From Rikenellaceae bacterium (GTDB lineage Bacteria; Bacteroidota; Bacteroidia; Bacteroidales; UBA932), in NCBI GenBank assembly GCA_003542575.1, contig DPKJ01000003.1:148793-212792 (forward strand): a stretch of 64,000 bases of DNA, read 5' to 3'. The notes beneath the pieces were generated by a model. The model was not told the DNA's origin, did no database searches, and saw nothing but the letters and a program-made list of their open reading frames with translations. Positions within the stretch are counted from its first letter, which is position 1; every line of letters begins with the position of its first letter. Below are positions 34,710 to 43,219 of this stretch, piece by piece. The translations under genes were made by a program, and so were the position numbers.

Positions 34710-35102
34710 TTAAACTCTGCGGCGTCCCTTTGGACGGCATCCATTATGAGGAAGTGGAGTAACATCTACGATTTCTGTTACCTCAATACCTGCTCCGTGA
34801 ATTGTACGGATAGCAGATTCACGTCCGGCTCCCGGCCCTTTCACATAGGCTTTAACCTTACGCAGTCCTAAATCATAAGCCACCTTAGCGCAATCTTCAG
34901 CTGCTGTTTGAGCAGCATAAGGAGTGTTCTTTTTAGAACCCCTGAAACCCATCTTACCTGCAGAAGACCAGCTTATAACCTGTCCGGTGTTGTTGGTAAG
35001 GGATACAATAATGTTGTTAAAGGTAGATGATATGTGCGCCTGACCGTAGGCTTCAACCTTTACAACCCTCTTTTTATTTGATGTTCCTGTCTTTTTTGCC
35101 AT
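34710..35102 (-). CDS. rpsK: Ribosomal protein uS11
   Basis: 130 residues. Contains AHISSTFNNIIVSLTNNTGQVISWSSAG and the C-terminal DVTPLPHNGCRPKGRRRV, both diagnostic. Part of the 30S platform contacting mRNA near the exit. Ten bases after rpsM. Confidence 0.98.
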   Translation of the reverse strand: MAKKTGTSNKKRVVKVEAYGQAHISSTFNNIIVSLTNNTGQVISWSSAGKMGFRGSKKNTPYAAQTAAEDCAKVAYDLGLRKVKAYVKGPGAGRESAIRTIHGAGIEVTEIVDVTPLPHNGCRPKGRRRV

Positions 35103-35112
35103 GATCTAGGTT

Positions 35113-35490
35113 CTATTTAGTTGCTTTCTTCTTGTTAGCTACAGTTTTCTTCTTACCCTTACGTGTACGGGCATTATTCTTGGTCGACTGACCACGAACC
35201 GGTAACCCGAGACGGTGACGGATACCTCTGTAACATCCGATGTCCATCAAACGTTTGATGTTCATCTGAACTACTGAGCGAAGTTCACCCTCAATTTTGT
35301 ACTCCTCTACAATGGTTCCCCTTATTGCAGCTATCTGATCATCGTTCCAGTCCTTTACTTTTGTGCTAAAATCTATGCCGTTCTTGGCAAGGATTTTTTG
35401 AGCAGAACTGCGTCCGATCCCGAAGATATAGGTTAGTCCTATCTCTCCTCTCTTGTTTTTTGGTAAATCAACTCCGGCTATACGTGCCAT
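35113..35490 (-). CDS. rpsM: Ribosomal protein uS13
   Basis: 125 residues. ARIAGVDLPKNKRGEIGLTYIFGIG at the start and RGIRHRLGLPVRGQSTKNNARTRKGKKKTVANKK at the end. Head of the 30S subunit, touching tRNA and bridging to 50S. A 36-base gap separates it from rpmJ. Confidence 0.98.
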   Translation of the reverse strand: MARIAGVDLPKNKRGEIGLTYIFGIGRSSAQKILAKNGIDFSTKVKDWNDDQIAAIRGTIVEEYKIEGELRSVVQMNIKRLMDIGCYRGIRHRLGLPVRGQSTKNNARTRKGKKKTVANKKKATK

Positions 35491-35526
35491 AATTTATCTA
35501 TTCTCTTTATTGTTTACTATTAAAAA

Positions 35527-35643
35527 TTATCCCTGACGCATTTTGAACTTAGGGGTCTTTTTGCAAATTACATAAAGACGACCTTTACGCTTTACTATTT
35601 TGCAATCTTCGCTGCGCTTCTTAATGGATGCTTTAACTTTCAT
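35527..35643 (-). CDS. rpmJ: Ribosomal protein bL36
   Basis: 38 residues, MKVKASIKKRSEDCKIV at the start and MRQG at the end. Of the four zinc ligands of the C-plus form (Cys11, Cys14, Cys27, His33), only Cys14 and Cys27 remain; position 11 is Ser and 33 is Phe, so it probably cannot hold zinc normally. Correct place between infA and rpsM. 12 bases after infA. Confidence 0.96.
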   Translation of the reverse strand: MKVKASIKKRSEDCKIVKRKGRLYVICKKTPKFKMRQG

Positions 35644-35655
35644 ATTTTCTAATTT

Positions 35656-35874
35656 TTATTTGTATCTGAAAGAAATTCTTCCTTTTGTTAAATCATAAGG
35701 GGACATCTCTACTCTGACTCTGTCTCCCGGGAGTATGCGAATGTAGTGCATTCTCATTTTTCCTGAGATATGAGCAATTATAACGTGACCGTTATCCAGC
35801 TCTACCCGGAACATCGCGTTTGACAGGGCTTCGATTATTGTTCCCTCTTTTTCAATAGCAGCTTGTTTTGCCAT
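35656..35874 (-). CDS. infA: Translation initiation factor IF-1
   Basis: 72 residues, a single OB fold: EGTIIEALSNAMFRVELDNGHVIIAHISGKMRMHYIRILPGDRV. Binds the ribosomal A site during initiation. Sits between map and rpmJ as in many bacteria. Confidence 0.98.
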   Translation of the reverse strand: MAKQAAIEKEGTIIEALSNAMFRVELDNGHVIIAHISGKMRMHYIRILPGDRVRVEMSPYDLTKGRISFRYK

Positions 35875-35893
35875 CTGAATTTAACCTTATAAT

Positions 35894-36664
35894 TTAAATA
35901 TTTGTTTTCTCAATGTACTCAAATGTTGATAAAACCATTGGTTTACCCTTTTGAATTGCAACCATGAGTTCGTAATGGGCTGAGTTCTTTTTGTCTGCTG
36001 TACTCAGTGTCCATCCGTCATCATGCATGTGAACAGATCTGGAACCTGCATTAACCATAGGTTCGATGCATATTACCATACCCTCCTGCAGTTTTTTACC
36101 AACCCCTCTTCTTCCGAAATTGGGCACTTCAGGTGCTTCATGCAGTTTCCTTCCTATGCCATGACCAACCATCTCTCTTACAACCGAAAAGCCGTTTTTT
36201 TCAACATGCTCCTGAACTGCGAATGAGATGTCACCTATTCTGTTTCCGGAAACCGCCTGTTCAATTCCAATATAAAGAGACTCCTTTGTGACCTTAAGCA
36301 ATCTCTTGGTCTCTTCTGAAATCTCTCCCACCGGGAAAGTATAGGCTGAGTCTCCGTAAAACCCTTTGTAGATGGTACCGCAGTCAACCGAGATGATGTC
36401 ACCTTGGGCTAAACGGTACTGGGATGCAAAACCGTGAACAATTACATCATTCACAGAGATGCACAGGGTATAAGGAAATCCTCCATAACCAAGGAATGCC
36501 GGCTCAGCGCCATTATCGCGGATAAAATCTTCTGCAATCTTGTTCAGTTCGAGAGTTGTTACCCCCGGAACAATGTGCTTTCCGACCTCCGCAAGAGTTT
36601 TTGATACTAAAAGAGCATTCTCTCTTAATATCTCAATCTCTTCCCCGGTTTTTAGTTTTATCAT
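35894..36664 (-). CDS. map: Methionine aminopeptidase, type I
   Basis: 256 residues from the ATG at 36664; a TTG two codons upstream is unlikely. Metal ligands are in place: SVDCGTIYKGFYGDSAY (two Asp), GHGIGRKLHEAP (His), IEPMVN (Glu) and SAHYELMV (Glu). Removes the initiator Met after deformylation. Located between secY and infA, the usual spot in this cluster. Confidence 0.97.
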   Translation of the reverse strand: MIKLKTGEEIEILRENALLVSKTLAEVGKHIVPGVTTLELNKIAEDFIRDNGAEPAFLGYGGFPYTLCISVNDVIVHGFASQYRLAQGDIISVDCGTIYKGFYGDSAYTFPVGEISEETKRLLKVTKESLYIGIEQAVSGNRIGDISFAVQEHVEKNGFSVVREMVGHGIGRKLHEAPEVPNFGRRGVGKKLQEGMVICIEPMVNAGSRSVHMHDDGWTLSTADKKNSAHYELMVAIQKGKPMVLSTFEYIEKTNI

Positions 36665-36688
36665 TTTCAAAGAACTTTGAGATCCGGT

Positions 36689-38011
36689 TTACATTCCCGT
36701 ACGGCCTTTAAGACGTCCTGTCTTCATTAAACCGTCGTAGTGACGCATCAGCAAATGACTCTCAATTTGCTGAAGAGTATCAAGAACCACTCCTACAAGA
36801 ATCAGCAAAGATGTTCCCCCGAAAAACTGGGCAAACTGATTGTTGACTCCCAACATTGTTGCAAAAGCTGGCATAATTGCTATCAAGGCAAGGAAAATCG
36901 AGCCCGGGAGCGTTATGCGGGACATAATTGCATCAAGGTATTCTGTGGTCTTTTTACCAGGTTTGATGCCGGGAATGAATCCACCGTTTTTCTTCATATC
37001 TTCTGCCATCATTGAAGGATTTACCGTCACCGCTGTATAGAAGTAGGTAAAAGCCACAACCATGAGGCCAAATATAAAGTTATACCAAAATCCTACCGGA
37101 TTGGTCAGGGTAGAAGCAATTCCGCGAGTAGCGTCAAAGCCTGCAAATATAAGCGGGAACATCATCAGTGCCTGCGCAAAGATAATCGGCATAACTCCTG
37201 CCGCATTTATCTTCAACGGAATATACTGACGAACTCCGCCATATTGTTTATTACCAACAATTCTCTTGGCATACTGAACCGGAATCTTGCGAGTCCCCTG
37301 AACAAGTGCAATTGTTGCAACAAATACAAAGAACATTACAATGATTTCGACTATGAGCATAAGTAAACCACCACCTGCAGTCTGACTGATTCTTGAACTA
37401 CCCTCGGCTAAAAGGGCAAATGGCAGACGGGCGATAATACCAACCATGATTATAAGAGAGATACCGTTACCTAAGCCGCGATCGGTAATACGCTCCCCTA
37501 ACCACATTATGAACATAGTTCCGCCAATGAGTACCATTGTAGCGAAAACATTAAACGAGAATCCTTTAAATAAAAATGCAGCTTCAGGCAACTGAACGTG
37601 CAGGTTTGCCATATAGGCCGGACCTTGCAGCGCAAGAATGACAATTGTCAGATACCTTGTCCACTGGTTCATTTTTCTTCTTCCACTCTCTCCCTCTCTC
37701 TGTAACCTCTGGAAATATGGTATCATTATACCAAGAAGCTGAATTACGATAGACGCCGAAATGTAAGGCATTACACCCAGCGCAAATATTGAAGCGTTAC
37801 CGAAGGCTCCGCCGGAAAACATATTCAATAGGCCTAAAAGACCTTCTGATGCCTGCGATTGCAGATTTCCAAGTTGAGTCGGGTCAATCCCCGGTAATAC
37901 TACATAACTTCCCAAGCGGTAAACTAGCAGCAACAGGATAGTATAGACTATCCTTTTGCGCAGTTCTTCAATCTTGAAGATATTACTTATTGTATCGATC
38001 AGTTTTTTCAT
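36689..38011 (-). CDS. secY: Protein translocase subunit SecY
   Basis: 440 residues with ten membrane helices. The plug region and lateral gate segments such as GLLGLLNMFSGGAFGNASIFALGVMPYISASI and the cytosolic loop GTRKIPVQYAKRIVG are clear. Main channel of the Sec system. Ends LKGRTGM. Eight bases after rplO. Confidence 0.98.
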   Translation of the reverse strand: MKKLIDTISNIFKIEELRKRIVYTILLLLVYRLGSYVVLPGIDPTQLGNLQSQASEGLLGLLNMFSGGAFGNASIFALGVMPYISASIVIQLLGIMIPYFQRLQREGESGRRKMNQWTRYLTIVILALQGPAYMANLHVQLPEAAFLFKGFSFNVFATMVLIGGTMFIMWLGERITDRGLGNGISLIIMVGIIARLPFALLAEGSSRISQTAGGGLLMLIVEIIVMFFVFVATIALVQGTRKIPVQYAKRIVGNKQYGGVRQYIPLKINAAGVMPIIFAQALMMFPLIFAGFDATRGIASTLTNPVGFWYNFIFGLMVVAFTYFYTAVTVNPSMMAEDMKKNGGFIPGIKPGKKTTEYLDAIMSRITLPGSIFLALIAIMPAFATMLGVNNQFAQFFGGTSLLILVGVVLDTLQQIESHLLMRHYDGLMKTGRLKGRTGM

Positions 38012-38018
38012 TGTTTAG

Positions 38019-38465
38019 TTAGATTATTGTAGCCTTACCTTGCTGAGCTTCAATCTGTGCTATGGCAGCCTTTGAGAATGCATGAGCAGATACTTCAAGT
38101 TTGATGGATAGTGTTCCGTTTCCAAGGATTTTCACCTTGTGGTTTTTTGATACGAAACCTGCATCAATCAATGTATCGATAGTAAGAACATCTGTTCCCA
38201 ATTTTTCGCTGAGTGCTTGTAGTGTCGATAGGTTAATTGCTTTGAATTCCACTCTGTTTATGTTGTTGAAACCAAACTTGGGAAGTCTTCTTTGAAGAGG
38301 CATCTGCCCTCCTTCAAATCCTTTTTTGCGAGAGTAGCCCGATCTTGACTGAGCACCTTTGTGACCGCGTGTAGATGTTCCTCCGTGTCCCGATCCTTCG
38401 CCACGTCCGATTCTCTTCTCTCTGCCCAAAGATCCTGATGAAGGTGTAAGATTATGTAATTTCAT
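38019..38465 (-). CDS. rplO: Ribosomal protein uL15
   Basis: 148 residues. Gly-rich N-terminal extension LGREKRIGRGEGSGHGGTSTRGHKGAQSRSG and the globular part with KVKILGNGTLSIKLEVSAHAFSKAA. Late-assembling 50S protein. 16 bases after rpmD. Confidence 0.98.
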   Translation of the reverse strand: MKLHNLTPSSGSLGREKRIGRGEGSGHGGTSTRGHKGAQSRSGYSRKKGFEGGQMPLQRRLPKFGFNNINRVEFKAINLSTLQALSEKLGTDVLTIDTLIDAGFVSKNHKVKILGNGTLSIKLEVSAHAFSKAAIAQIEAQQGKATII

Positions 38466-38481
38466 GTGTAAAATCTCCTAT

Positions 38482-38664
38482 TTAGTTAATTTCTTCAACT
38501 TTAACAAGGTGCAGAACCTTTTCCAACATTCCTTTATTTACCGGATTCAGTTCAATTTCCACCGTCTGATGTATTCTACGGATACCCAGAGAGTGCAAAT
38601 TTGCAGTTTGCCTTTCGGTTGCTCCGTTTTTACTTTTAATCTGAGTAATTCTTACTTTAGACAT
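38482..38664 (-). CDS. rpmD: Ribosomal protein uL30
   Basis: 60 residues. VRITQIKSKNGATERQTANLHSLGIRRI is the family start, with RQTANLHSLG as core signature. Between rpsE and rplO as expected. Confidence 0.96.
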   Translation of the reverse strand: MSKVRITQIKSKNGATERQTANLHSLGIRRIHQTVEIELNPVNKGMLEKVLHLVKVEEIN

Positions 38665-38676
38665 ATCCTTTTCTCC

Positions 38677-39195
38677 TTATCCGTTAAATACTCTGTTCAT
38701 AGGTATTCCGCGTAGTCCGGCTACTGTATATGCATCACGCATTTCCAAAAGCGCAGCTACTGTTGCTTTCACCAGGTTGTGAGGGTTTGAAGAGCCTTTT
38801 GATTTCGCAAGAACATCGTGAATTCCTACTGATTCAAACACGGCACGCATCGCACCACCCGCTTTTACTCCTGTTCCTTCTGCTGCTGGCTTCATAAATA
38901 CTCTGGCTCCGCCAAATTTTGCCTCTTGTTCATGAGGAATTGTCTTTTTGTTAAGAGGTATCTTTACAAGATTTTTCTTAGCATCTTCGATTCCTTTTGA
39001 AATAGCAGTTGTAACCTCGTTAGCTTTGCCAAGGCCGTAACCAACAACACCCTTTTCGTCTCCTACAACAACAATTGCTGCAAAACTGAAGTGGCGTCCT
39101 CCTTTGGTTACCTTGGTAACTCTCTTTACTGCAACCAATCTGTCTTTTAATTCGAGATCGGTAGTCTTAACTTTTTTTACGTTTGTATTTATCAT
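38677..39195 (-). CDS. rpsE: Ribosomal protein uS5
   Basis: 172 residues from the ATG at 39195 (an upstream in-frame TTG is less likely). Double-stranded-RNA-binding-like start LKDRLVAVKRVTKVTKGGRHFSFAAIVVVGD and the C-terminal domain with GTGVKAGGAMRAVFESVGIHDVLAKSKGSSNPHN. Helps decoding accuracy and mRNA entry. Confidence 0.98.
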   Translation of the reverse strand: MINTNVKKVKTTDLELKDRLVAVKRVTKVTKGGRHFSFAAIVVVGDEKGVVGYGLGKANEVTTAISKGIEDAKKNLVKIPLNKKTIPHEQEAKFGGARVFMKPAAEGTGVKAGGAMRAVFESVGIHDVLAKSKGSSNPHNLVKATVAALLEMRDAYTVAGLRGIPMNRVFNG

Positions 39196-39206
39196 ACTCA
39201 AAATTC

Positions 39207-39569
39207 TTAGAATTTAAGACCACCTTCACGGGCGGCATCTGCTAGACTTTTAACTCTTCCGTGATAAAGGTAGCCGCCACGGTCAAAAGATACTTTTTCA
39301 ATACCTTTTTCAATCGCACGCTTAGCTGCCAGTTTACCTACCAATTTTGCTGTTTCTGTAGCTGGTTTGCCTTTGCACTCTTCTATAATCTCTTTGTCAA
39401 GAGAACTTGCAGATGCAAGGGTAATACCATCTATATCATTAATAAGCTGAACATAAATCTGTTTGTTGCTTCTGAAGATCGACATTCTTGGTTGTTCCGG
39501 AGTACCGTTTACAACTTTTCTAATACGAAGTCGTATTCTTTTTCTTCTTTCTATTTTACTTAAAGCCAT
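39207..39569 (-). CDS. rplR: Ribosomal protein uL18
   Basis: 120 residues. RKRIRLRIRKVVNGTPEQPRMSIFRSNKQIYVQLI and the C-terminal FDRGGYLYHGRVKSLADAAREGGLKF. Binds 5S rRNA in the central protuberance together with uL5. Confidence 0.98.
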   Translation of the reverse strand: MALSKIERRKRIRLRIRKVVNGTPEQPRMSIFRSNKQIYVQLINDIDGITLASASSLDKEIIEECKGKPATETAKLVGKLAAKRAIEKGIEKVSFDRGGYLYHGRVKSLADAAREGGLKF

Positions 39570-39583
39570 AAATCCTCCACTTG

Positions 39584-40144
39584 TTATTTAGCGCTGGCCG
39601 ACTTACCGGCTTTGCGACGAAGTTGTTCACCTACAAACTTAATACCCTTGCCTTTGTAAGGCTCAGGTTTGCGCAGAGAGCGCAGTTTTGCCGCAACCAT
39701 TCCTATAAGTTGCTTATCGTAGCTGGTAAGGGTAAGCACGGGGGCTTGTCCTTTTTTAACAGCTTCGGTAACTGCTTTGATTTCATTGGGCAGCATAAAA
39801 TGAATATCGTGTGAGTATCCAAGGCTCATCTCAAGGATCTGGCCTTTTGCCTCAACACGGTAACCCACACCGACAAACTCTTGTTTAATGGTATAGCCGG
39901 TTGATACACCAGTTACCATATTATTAATTAATGAACGGTAAAGACCATGCATTGAACGGTGTCTCGGTTGATCGGTAGGTCGTGTAACTTGAACCACATT
40001 TCCCTCTACGGCAACTCTAATATCGGCATCCACCTTTTGCGAAAGTTCTCCGAGCGGGCCTTTAACCTTAACCACATTATCCGAACCAACACTTATTGTT
40101 ACTCCGGCCGGAAGGTTTACAGGTAATTTTCCTATTCGTGACAT
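39584..40144 (-). CDS. rplF: Ribosomal protein uL6
   Basis: 186 residues, two related domains: SRIGKLPVNLPAGVTISV at the start and the second with RKPEPYKGKGIKFVGEQLRRKAGKS. Sits near the GTPase-associated base of the 50S stalk. 14 bases before rplR. Confidence 0.98.
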   Translation of the reverse strand: MSRIGKLPVNLPAGVTISVGSDNVVKVKGPLGELSQKVDADIRVAVEGNVVQVTRPTDQPRHRSMHGLYRSLINNMVTGVSTGYTIKQEFVGVGYRVEAKGQILEMSLGYSHDIHFMLPNEIKAVTEAVKKGQAPVLTLTSYDKQLIGMVAAKLRSLRKPEPYKGKGIKFVGEQLRRKAGKSASAK

Positions 40145-40167
40145 TATGAATTCTTTATTTAATTATA

Positions 40168-40563
40168 TTAATAAACATAGCAGATAACCTCTCCGCCCAC
40201 ATTAAGCTCCTTGGCCTCTTTATCGGTTATCATACCTTTTGAGGATGAGATTATGGCAATACCGAGTCCGTTTAATACTCTCGGCATGTTTTCAACATCA
40301 ACATACTTTCTTAAACCCGGACGGCTCACTCTTGATATCTTCTTGATAGCCGATTTCTTGGTCTCAGGATGATACTTCAGAGCTATTTTAATTGTGTTGA
40401 AGGGAGTACCCTCAACTAGTTTATAGCTGATAACATAACCCTTTTCATGTAGAATACGGGTAAGTTCCAGCTTAACTTTTGATGCAGGAATCTCAACTAT
40501 TTTGTGTCCTGCCATTGATGCATTACGCACCCTTGTTAAAAAATCTGAAATTGGATCAGTCAT
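40168..40563 (-). CDS. rpsH: Ribosomal protein uS8
   Basis: 131 residues. TDPISDFLTRVRNASMAGH at the start and the C-terminal NGLGIAIISSSKGMITDKEAKELNVGGEVICYVY. Binds helix 21 of 16S rRNA and in E. coli also represses the spc operon by binding its mRNA. Here a 99-base gap with two hairpins precedes it, unlike the short gaps elsewhere in this operon. Confidence 0.98.
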   Translation of the reverse strand: MTDPISDFLTRVRNASMAGHKIVEIPASKVKLELTRILHEKGYVISYKLVEGTPFNTIKIALKYHPETKKSAIKKISRVSRPGLRKYVDVENMPRVLNGLGIAIISSSKGMITDKEAKELNVGGEVICYVY

Positions 40564-40587
40564 TTTGTTTTGTTTTTAAGTTTATTC

Positions 40588-40655
40588 GACACCAAATAAC
40601 GGTGCCCGATATCCAACTAATTATAAATAATATGTTGTCTGTGACTCTCGTCACA
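40588..40655 (-). promoter_or_regulatory. Two hairpins in the rpsN-rpsH gap, candidate ribosomal-protein control element
   Basis: Read on the minus strand: first a stem TGTGAC/GTCACA (40640-40655) closed by GAGA, a GNRA tetraloop; then GGCACC/GGTGTC (40588-40606, one wobble) with a 7-base loop. They fill the 99-base space before rpsH. No T-run follows, so they are not a terminator. An S8 binding site is one inference, unproven. Confidence 0.45.
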
Positions 40656-40662
40656 AATTTTT

Positions 40663-40932
40663 CTACCAACTGGCTTTGCGAACGCCGGGGATAAGACCCT
40701 TGCTGGCCATTTCGCGAAACTGTATACGGCTGATACCGAAAATACGCATAAAACCTTTTGGACGACCTGTTATTGAACAACGGTTGTGCAGACGTACAGG
40801 GCTTGAGTTCTTTGGCAGTTTATCCAAAGCAGCATAGTCACCTGCCTCCTTAAGGGCTTTGCGTTTTTCTGCATATTTGGCACTTAATTTTGCGCGTTTT
40901 CTCTCGCGTGCCTTCATTGATTCTTTTGCCAT
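40663..40932 (-). CDS. rpsN: Ribosomal protein uS14, zinc-free form
   Basis: 89 residues, the long C-minus form without CxxC pairs. KESMKARERKRAKLSAKYAEKRKALKEAGDY at the start and LHNRCSITGRPKGFMRIFGISRIQFREMA at the end. Head of the 30S subunit. 23 bases after rplE. Confidence 0.97.
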   Translation of the reverse strand: MAKESMKARERKRAKLSAKYAEKRKALKEAGDYAALDKLPKNSSPVRLHNRCSITGRPKGFMRIFGISRIQFREMASKGLIPGVRKASW

Positions 40933-40955
40933 TATCTATCTTCTCTTTTTAAAGA

Positions 40956-41612
40956 TTATTTCTTGATGTTTTTAAAAGGCAGACCGAATTCACGAAGAAG
41001 AGCAAAAGCCTCTTCGTCTTTCTCCGCTGAAGTAACAAATGTTATCTCAATACCCAGAATCTTTGTGATTTTGTCGATATCGATCTCAGGGAATATAATC
41101 TGTTCTTTAATACCTAGTGTATAGTTACCTTTACCGTCAAACTTCTCGCTGATTCCTTTAAAATCTCTGATACGAGGAAGTGATACAGAAATTAGTCTTT
41201 CAAGAAACTCGTACATCTTGGCAGCACGCAAAGTGGCTTTAACTCCGATAGGCATTCCCTTCCTTAGTTTAAAGTTGGAAATATCTTTCTTTGATATTGT
41301 CTGTACCGCTTTCTGTCCTGTTATGATAGTGAGCTCCTGCTGTGCGATATCAACAAGTTTTTTATCACCTGTTGCTGAACCAATACCTTGATTAATAACA
41401 ATTTTCTCAAGTTTTGGTACTTGCATTACAGAACTATATCCAAACTCCTTCTGAAGCTTGGCAACTATCTCCTCTGTATATTTTTTTTGAAGAGTAGGTT
41501 TGTAGCCCTTTACAACAACCTGGGCTCCTTGTGATTGTGCCGCCTTTTCGATTTTCGCAGGTTTGGCATTTGCCGCTGGCTTCTTTGCAGCTCCTTCTTT
41601 AGTATTTGCCAT
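40956..41612 (-). CDS. rplE: Ribosomal protein uL5 with N-terminal extension
   Basis: 218 residues against the usual 179-185. Residues 38 onward are normal uL5 (YTEEIVAKLQKEFGYSSVMQVPKLEKIVINQGIG, then the 5S-rRNA binding part and DIDKITKILGIEITFVT). The extra N-terminal 35 residues are Ala/Lys-rich and probably disordered. The ATG directly overlaps the rplX stop, so the extension start is the natural coupled start and not an annotation error. Confidence 0.97.
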   Translation of the reverse strand: MANTKEGAAKKPAANAKPAKIEKAAQSQGAQVVVKGYKPTLQKKYTEEIVAKLQKEFGYSSVMQVPKLEKIVINQGIGSATGDKKLVDIAQQELTIITGQKAVQTISKKDISNFKLRKGMPIGVKATLRAAKMYEFLERLISVSLPRIRDFKGISEKFDGKGNYTLGIKEQIIFPEIDIDKITKILGIEITFVTSAEKDEEAFALLREFGLPFKNIKK

Positions 41613-41935
41613 TATTTAATCTCCTCTCCAGATTTTTTCGAGTAACGAACTAATTTTTGCTTGTCATTCAAACGACGGCCAATGCGTGTAGGACCTCCCT
41701 TCACAGGGTCAACAACTTGCAGGTTAGACAGGTGTACCCCGGCCTCTTGCTTGATGATGCCCCCCTGAGGGTGCTTGGCATTCGGCTTGGTATGTTTGCT
41801 TACCAGATTGATTCCTTCAACTATGGCGCGGCTTTTTTCTGTAAGAACCTCGAGAACCTTACCGGTTTTTCCGCGGTCGTCTCCGGCATTTACATAAACT
41901 GTATCGCCCTTTTTAATATGTAATTTCTTATTCAT
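41612..41935 (-). CDS. rplX: Ribosomal protein uL24
   Basis: 107 residues with the KOW motif at the start (HIKKGDTVYVNAGDDRGKTGKVLEVL) and HTKPNAKHPQGGIIKQEAGVHLSNL. Assembly-initiating 50S protein. Overlaps rplE by one base. Confidence 0.98.
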   Translation of the reverse strand: MNKKLHIKKGDTVYVNAGDDRGKTGKVLEVLTEKSRAIVEGINLVSKHTKPNAKHPQGGIIKQEAGVHLSNLQVVDPVKGGPTRIGRRLNDKQKLVRYSKKSGEEIK

Positions 41936-41953
41936 ATCTTTTCCTTATAAAAA

Positions 41954-42319
41954 TTATAACACCTCAGGTGCTAAAGATACAATCTTCATATAATTTTCGC
42001 GTAACTCTCTGGCAACCGGGCCAAAAATACGGGTTCCGCGAACCTCTCCCTGACTGTTGAGCAATACACATGCATTGTCATCAAAGCGGATATATGAACC
42101 GTCTGCGCGACGGATCTCTTTTTTTGTACGAACAATTACCGCTTTTGAAACTGTTCCCTTTTTGGCGTCACCACCCGGGATAGCACTTTTAACGGTAACC
42201 ACTATTTTATCGCCAACTCCGGCATAGCGGCGGCGGGTTCCCCCTAACACGCGTATGCAAAGAACCTCCTTTGCTCCACTGTTGTCTGCCACCAATAATC
42301 TCGATTCTTGCTGTATCAT
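41954..42319 (-). CDS. rplN: Ribosomal protein uL14
   Basis: 121 residues. MIQQESRLLVADNSGAKEVLCIRVLGG is the family start; RGTRIFGPVARELRENYMKIVSLAPEVL the end. Contacts 16S rRNA in an inter-subunit bridge. Two bases after rpsQ stop. Confidence 0.98.
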   Translation of the reverse strand: MIQQESRLLVADNSGAKEVLCIRVLGGTRRRYAGVGDKIVVTVKSAIPGGDAKKGTVSKAVIVRTKKEIRRADGSYIRFDDNACVLLNSQGEVRGTRIFGPVARELRENYMKIVSLAPEVL

Positions 42320-42321
42320 GG

Positions 42322-42576
42322 CTATTTAACTTTTTCTACAATTTCTACTAGTCTCCAGCGTTTTGTCTTACTTAAAGGACGAGTCTCCATTATGCGCACT
42401 TTGTCTCCTTCGCTACACTCGTTCTTTTCGTCATGAGCAACAAACTTAGTGGTTTTATTTACGAACTTTCCGTAAATAGGGTGTTTTACTTTTCTTCTAA
42501 CAGCAACTACGATGGATTTGTCCATCTTGTTACTTACCACCATTCCTATTCTTTCTTTACGAAGATTTCTTTCCAT
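42322..42576 (-). CDS. rpsQ: Ribosomal protein uS17
   Basis: 84 residues. RIGMVVSNKMDKSIVVAVRRKVKHPIYGKFV and GDKVRIMETRPLSKTKRWRLVEIVE are diagnostic. Small OB-fold protein of the 30S body. Confidence 0.98.
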   Translation of the reverse strand: MERNLRKERIGMVVSNKMDKSIVVAVRRKVKHPIYGKFVNKTTKFVAHDEKNECSEGDKVRIMETRPLSKTKRWRLVEIVEKVK

Positions 42577-42582
42577 GACTTC

Positions 42583-42783
42583 TTAGTTGTCCTTCTTATT
42601 TTCCATTTGGCTCAATATGGTGAGCATTCTGGCAATGTTTGTTTTTGCCTTGTTAATCTGAGATAAATCATCTAAAGGAGAAACAGCATGATTCATCTTA
42701 AGGCGCATTAGGTTTGCCTTTTCGGTTTCGATGCGTTCCTTCAGATCTTTAATGGATAACTCGCGTATCTCTGTTGCTTTCAT
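42583..42783 (-). CDS. rpmC: Ribosomal protein uL29
   Basis: 66 residues, two helices: EIRELSIKDLKERIETEKANLMRLKMNHAVS then a second helix with NIARMLTILSQ. At the polypeptide exit, near the SRP and trigger factor site. Confidence 0.97.
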   Translation of the reverse strand: MKATEIRELSIKDLKERIETEKANLMRLKMNHAVSPLDDLSQINKAKTNIARMLTILSQMENKKDN

Positions 42784-42799
42784 ATTATTTCTGCTTTTA

Positions 42800-43219
42800 T
42801 TATTCCTGATAATCCCTGCGGACTACAAATTTTGTAACTACCGGCAGTTTCTGAGCTCCCAAACGAAGTGCCTCTTTGGCAATCGCGAGCGGAACACCTT
42901 CTGCCTCAATTATCATACGACCAGGTGTAATAGGACAAACAAATCCCTCCGGAGCACCTTTTCCTTTACCCATACGAACCTCTGCAGGTTTTTTGGTAAA
43001 AGGTTTGTCGGGGAATACGCGAATCCAGATCTGACCCTCACGCTTCATATACCTAACTACGGCCTGACGGGCAGCCTCGATCTGTTGTCCGGTAAGCCAA
43101 CACGCCGCTGTAGTTTTAATTCCGAAAGATCCAAAAGAGAGCTGATTTCCCCTCTGTGCGATCCCTTTCATACGGCCTTTCTGCTGCCTTCTGAACTTGG
43201 TTTTTTTTGGTTGTAACAT
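42800..43219 (-). CDS. rplP: Ribosomal protein uL16, first gene of the spc-alpha unit here
   Basis: 139 residues. LQPKKTKFRRQQKGRMKG at the start and CPITPGRMIIEAEGVPLAIAKEALRLGAQKLP in the second half, both classic. In most bacteria rpsC lies directly before rplP; here the upstream 170 bases are non-coding and carry a promoter and a structured leader, then an unrelated dipeptidase gene. So rplP leads the transcript instead of being internal. Confidence 0.97.
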   Translation of the reverse strand: MLQPKKTKFRRQQKGRMKGIAQRGNQLSFGSFGIKTTAACWLTGQQIEAARQAVVRYMKREGQIWIRVFPDKPFTKKPAEVRMGKGKGAPEGFVCPITPGRMIIEAEGVPLAIAKEALRLGAQKLPVVTKFVVRRDYQE

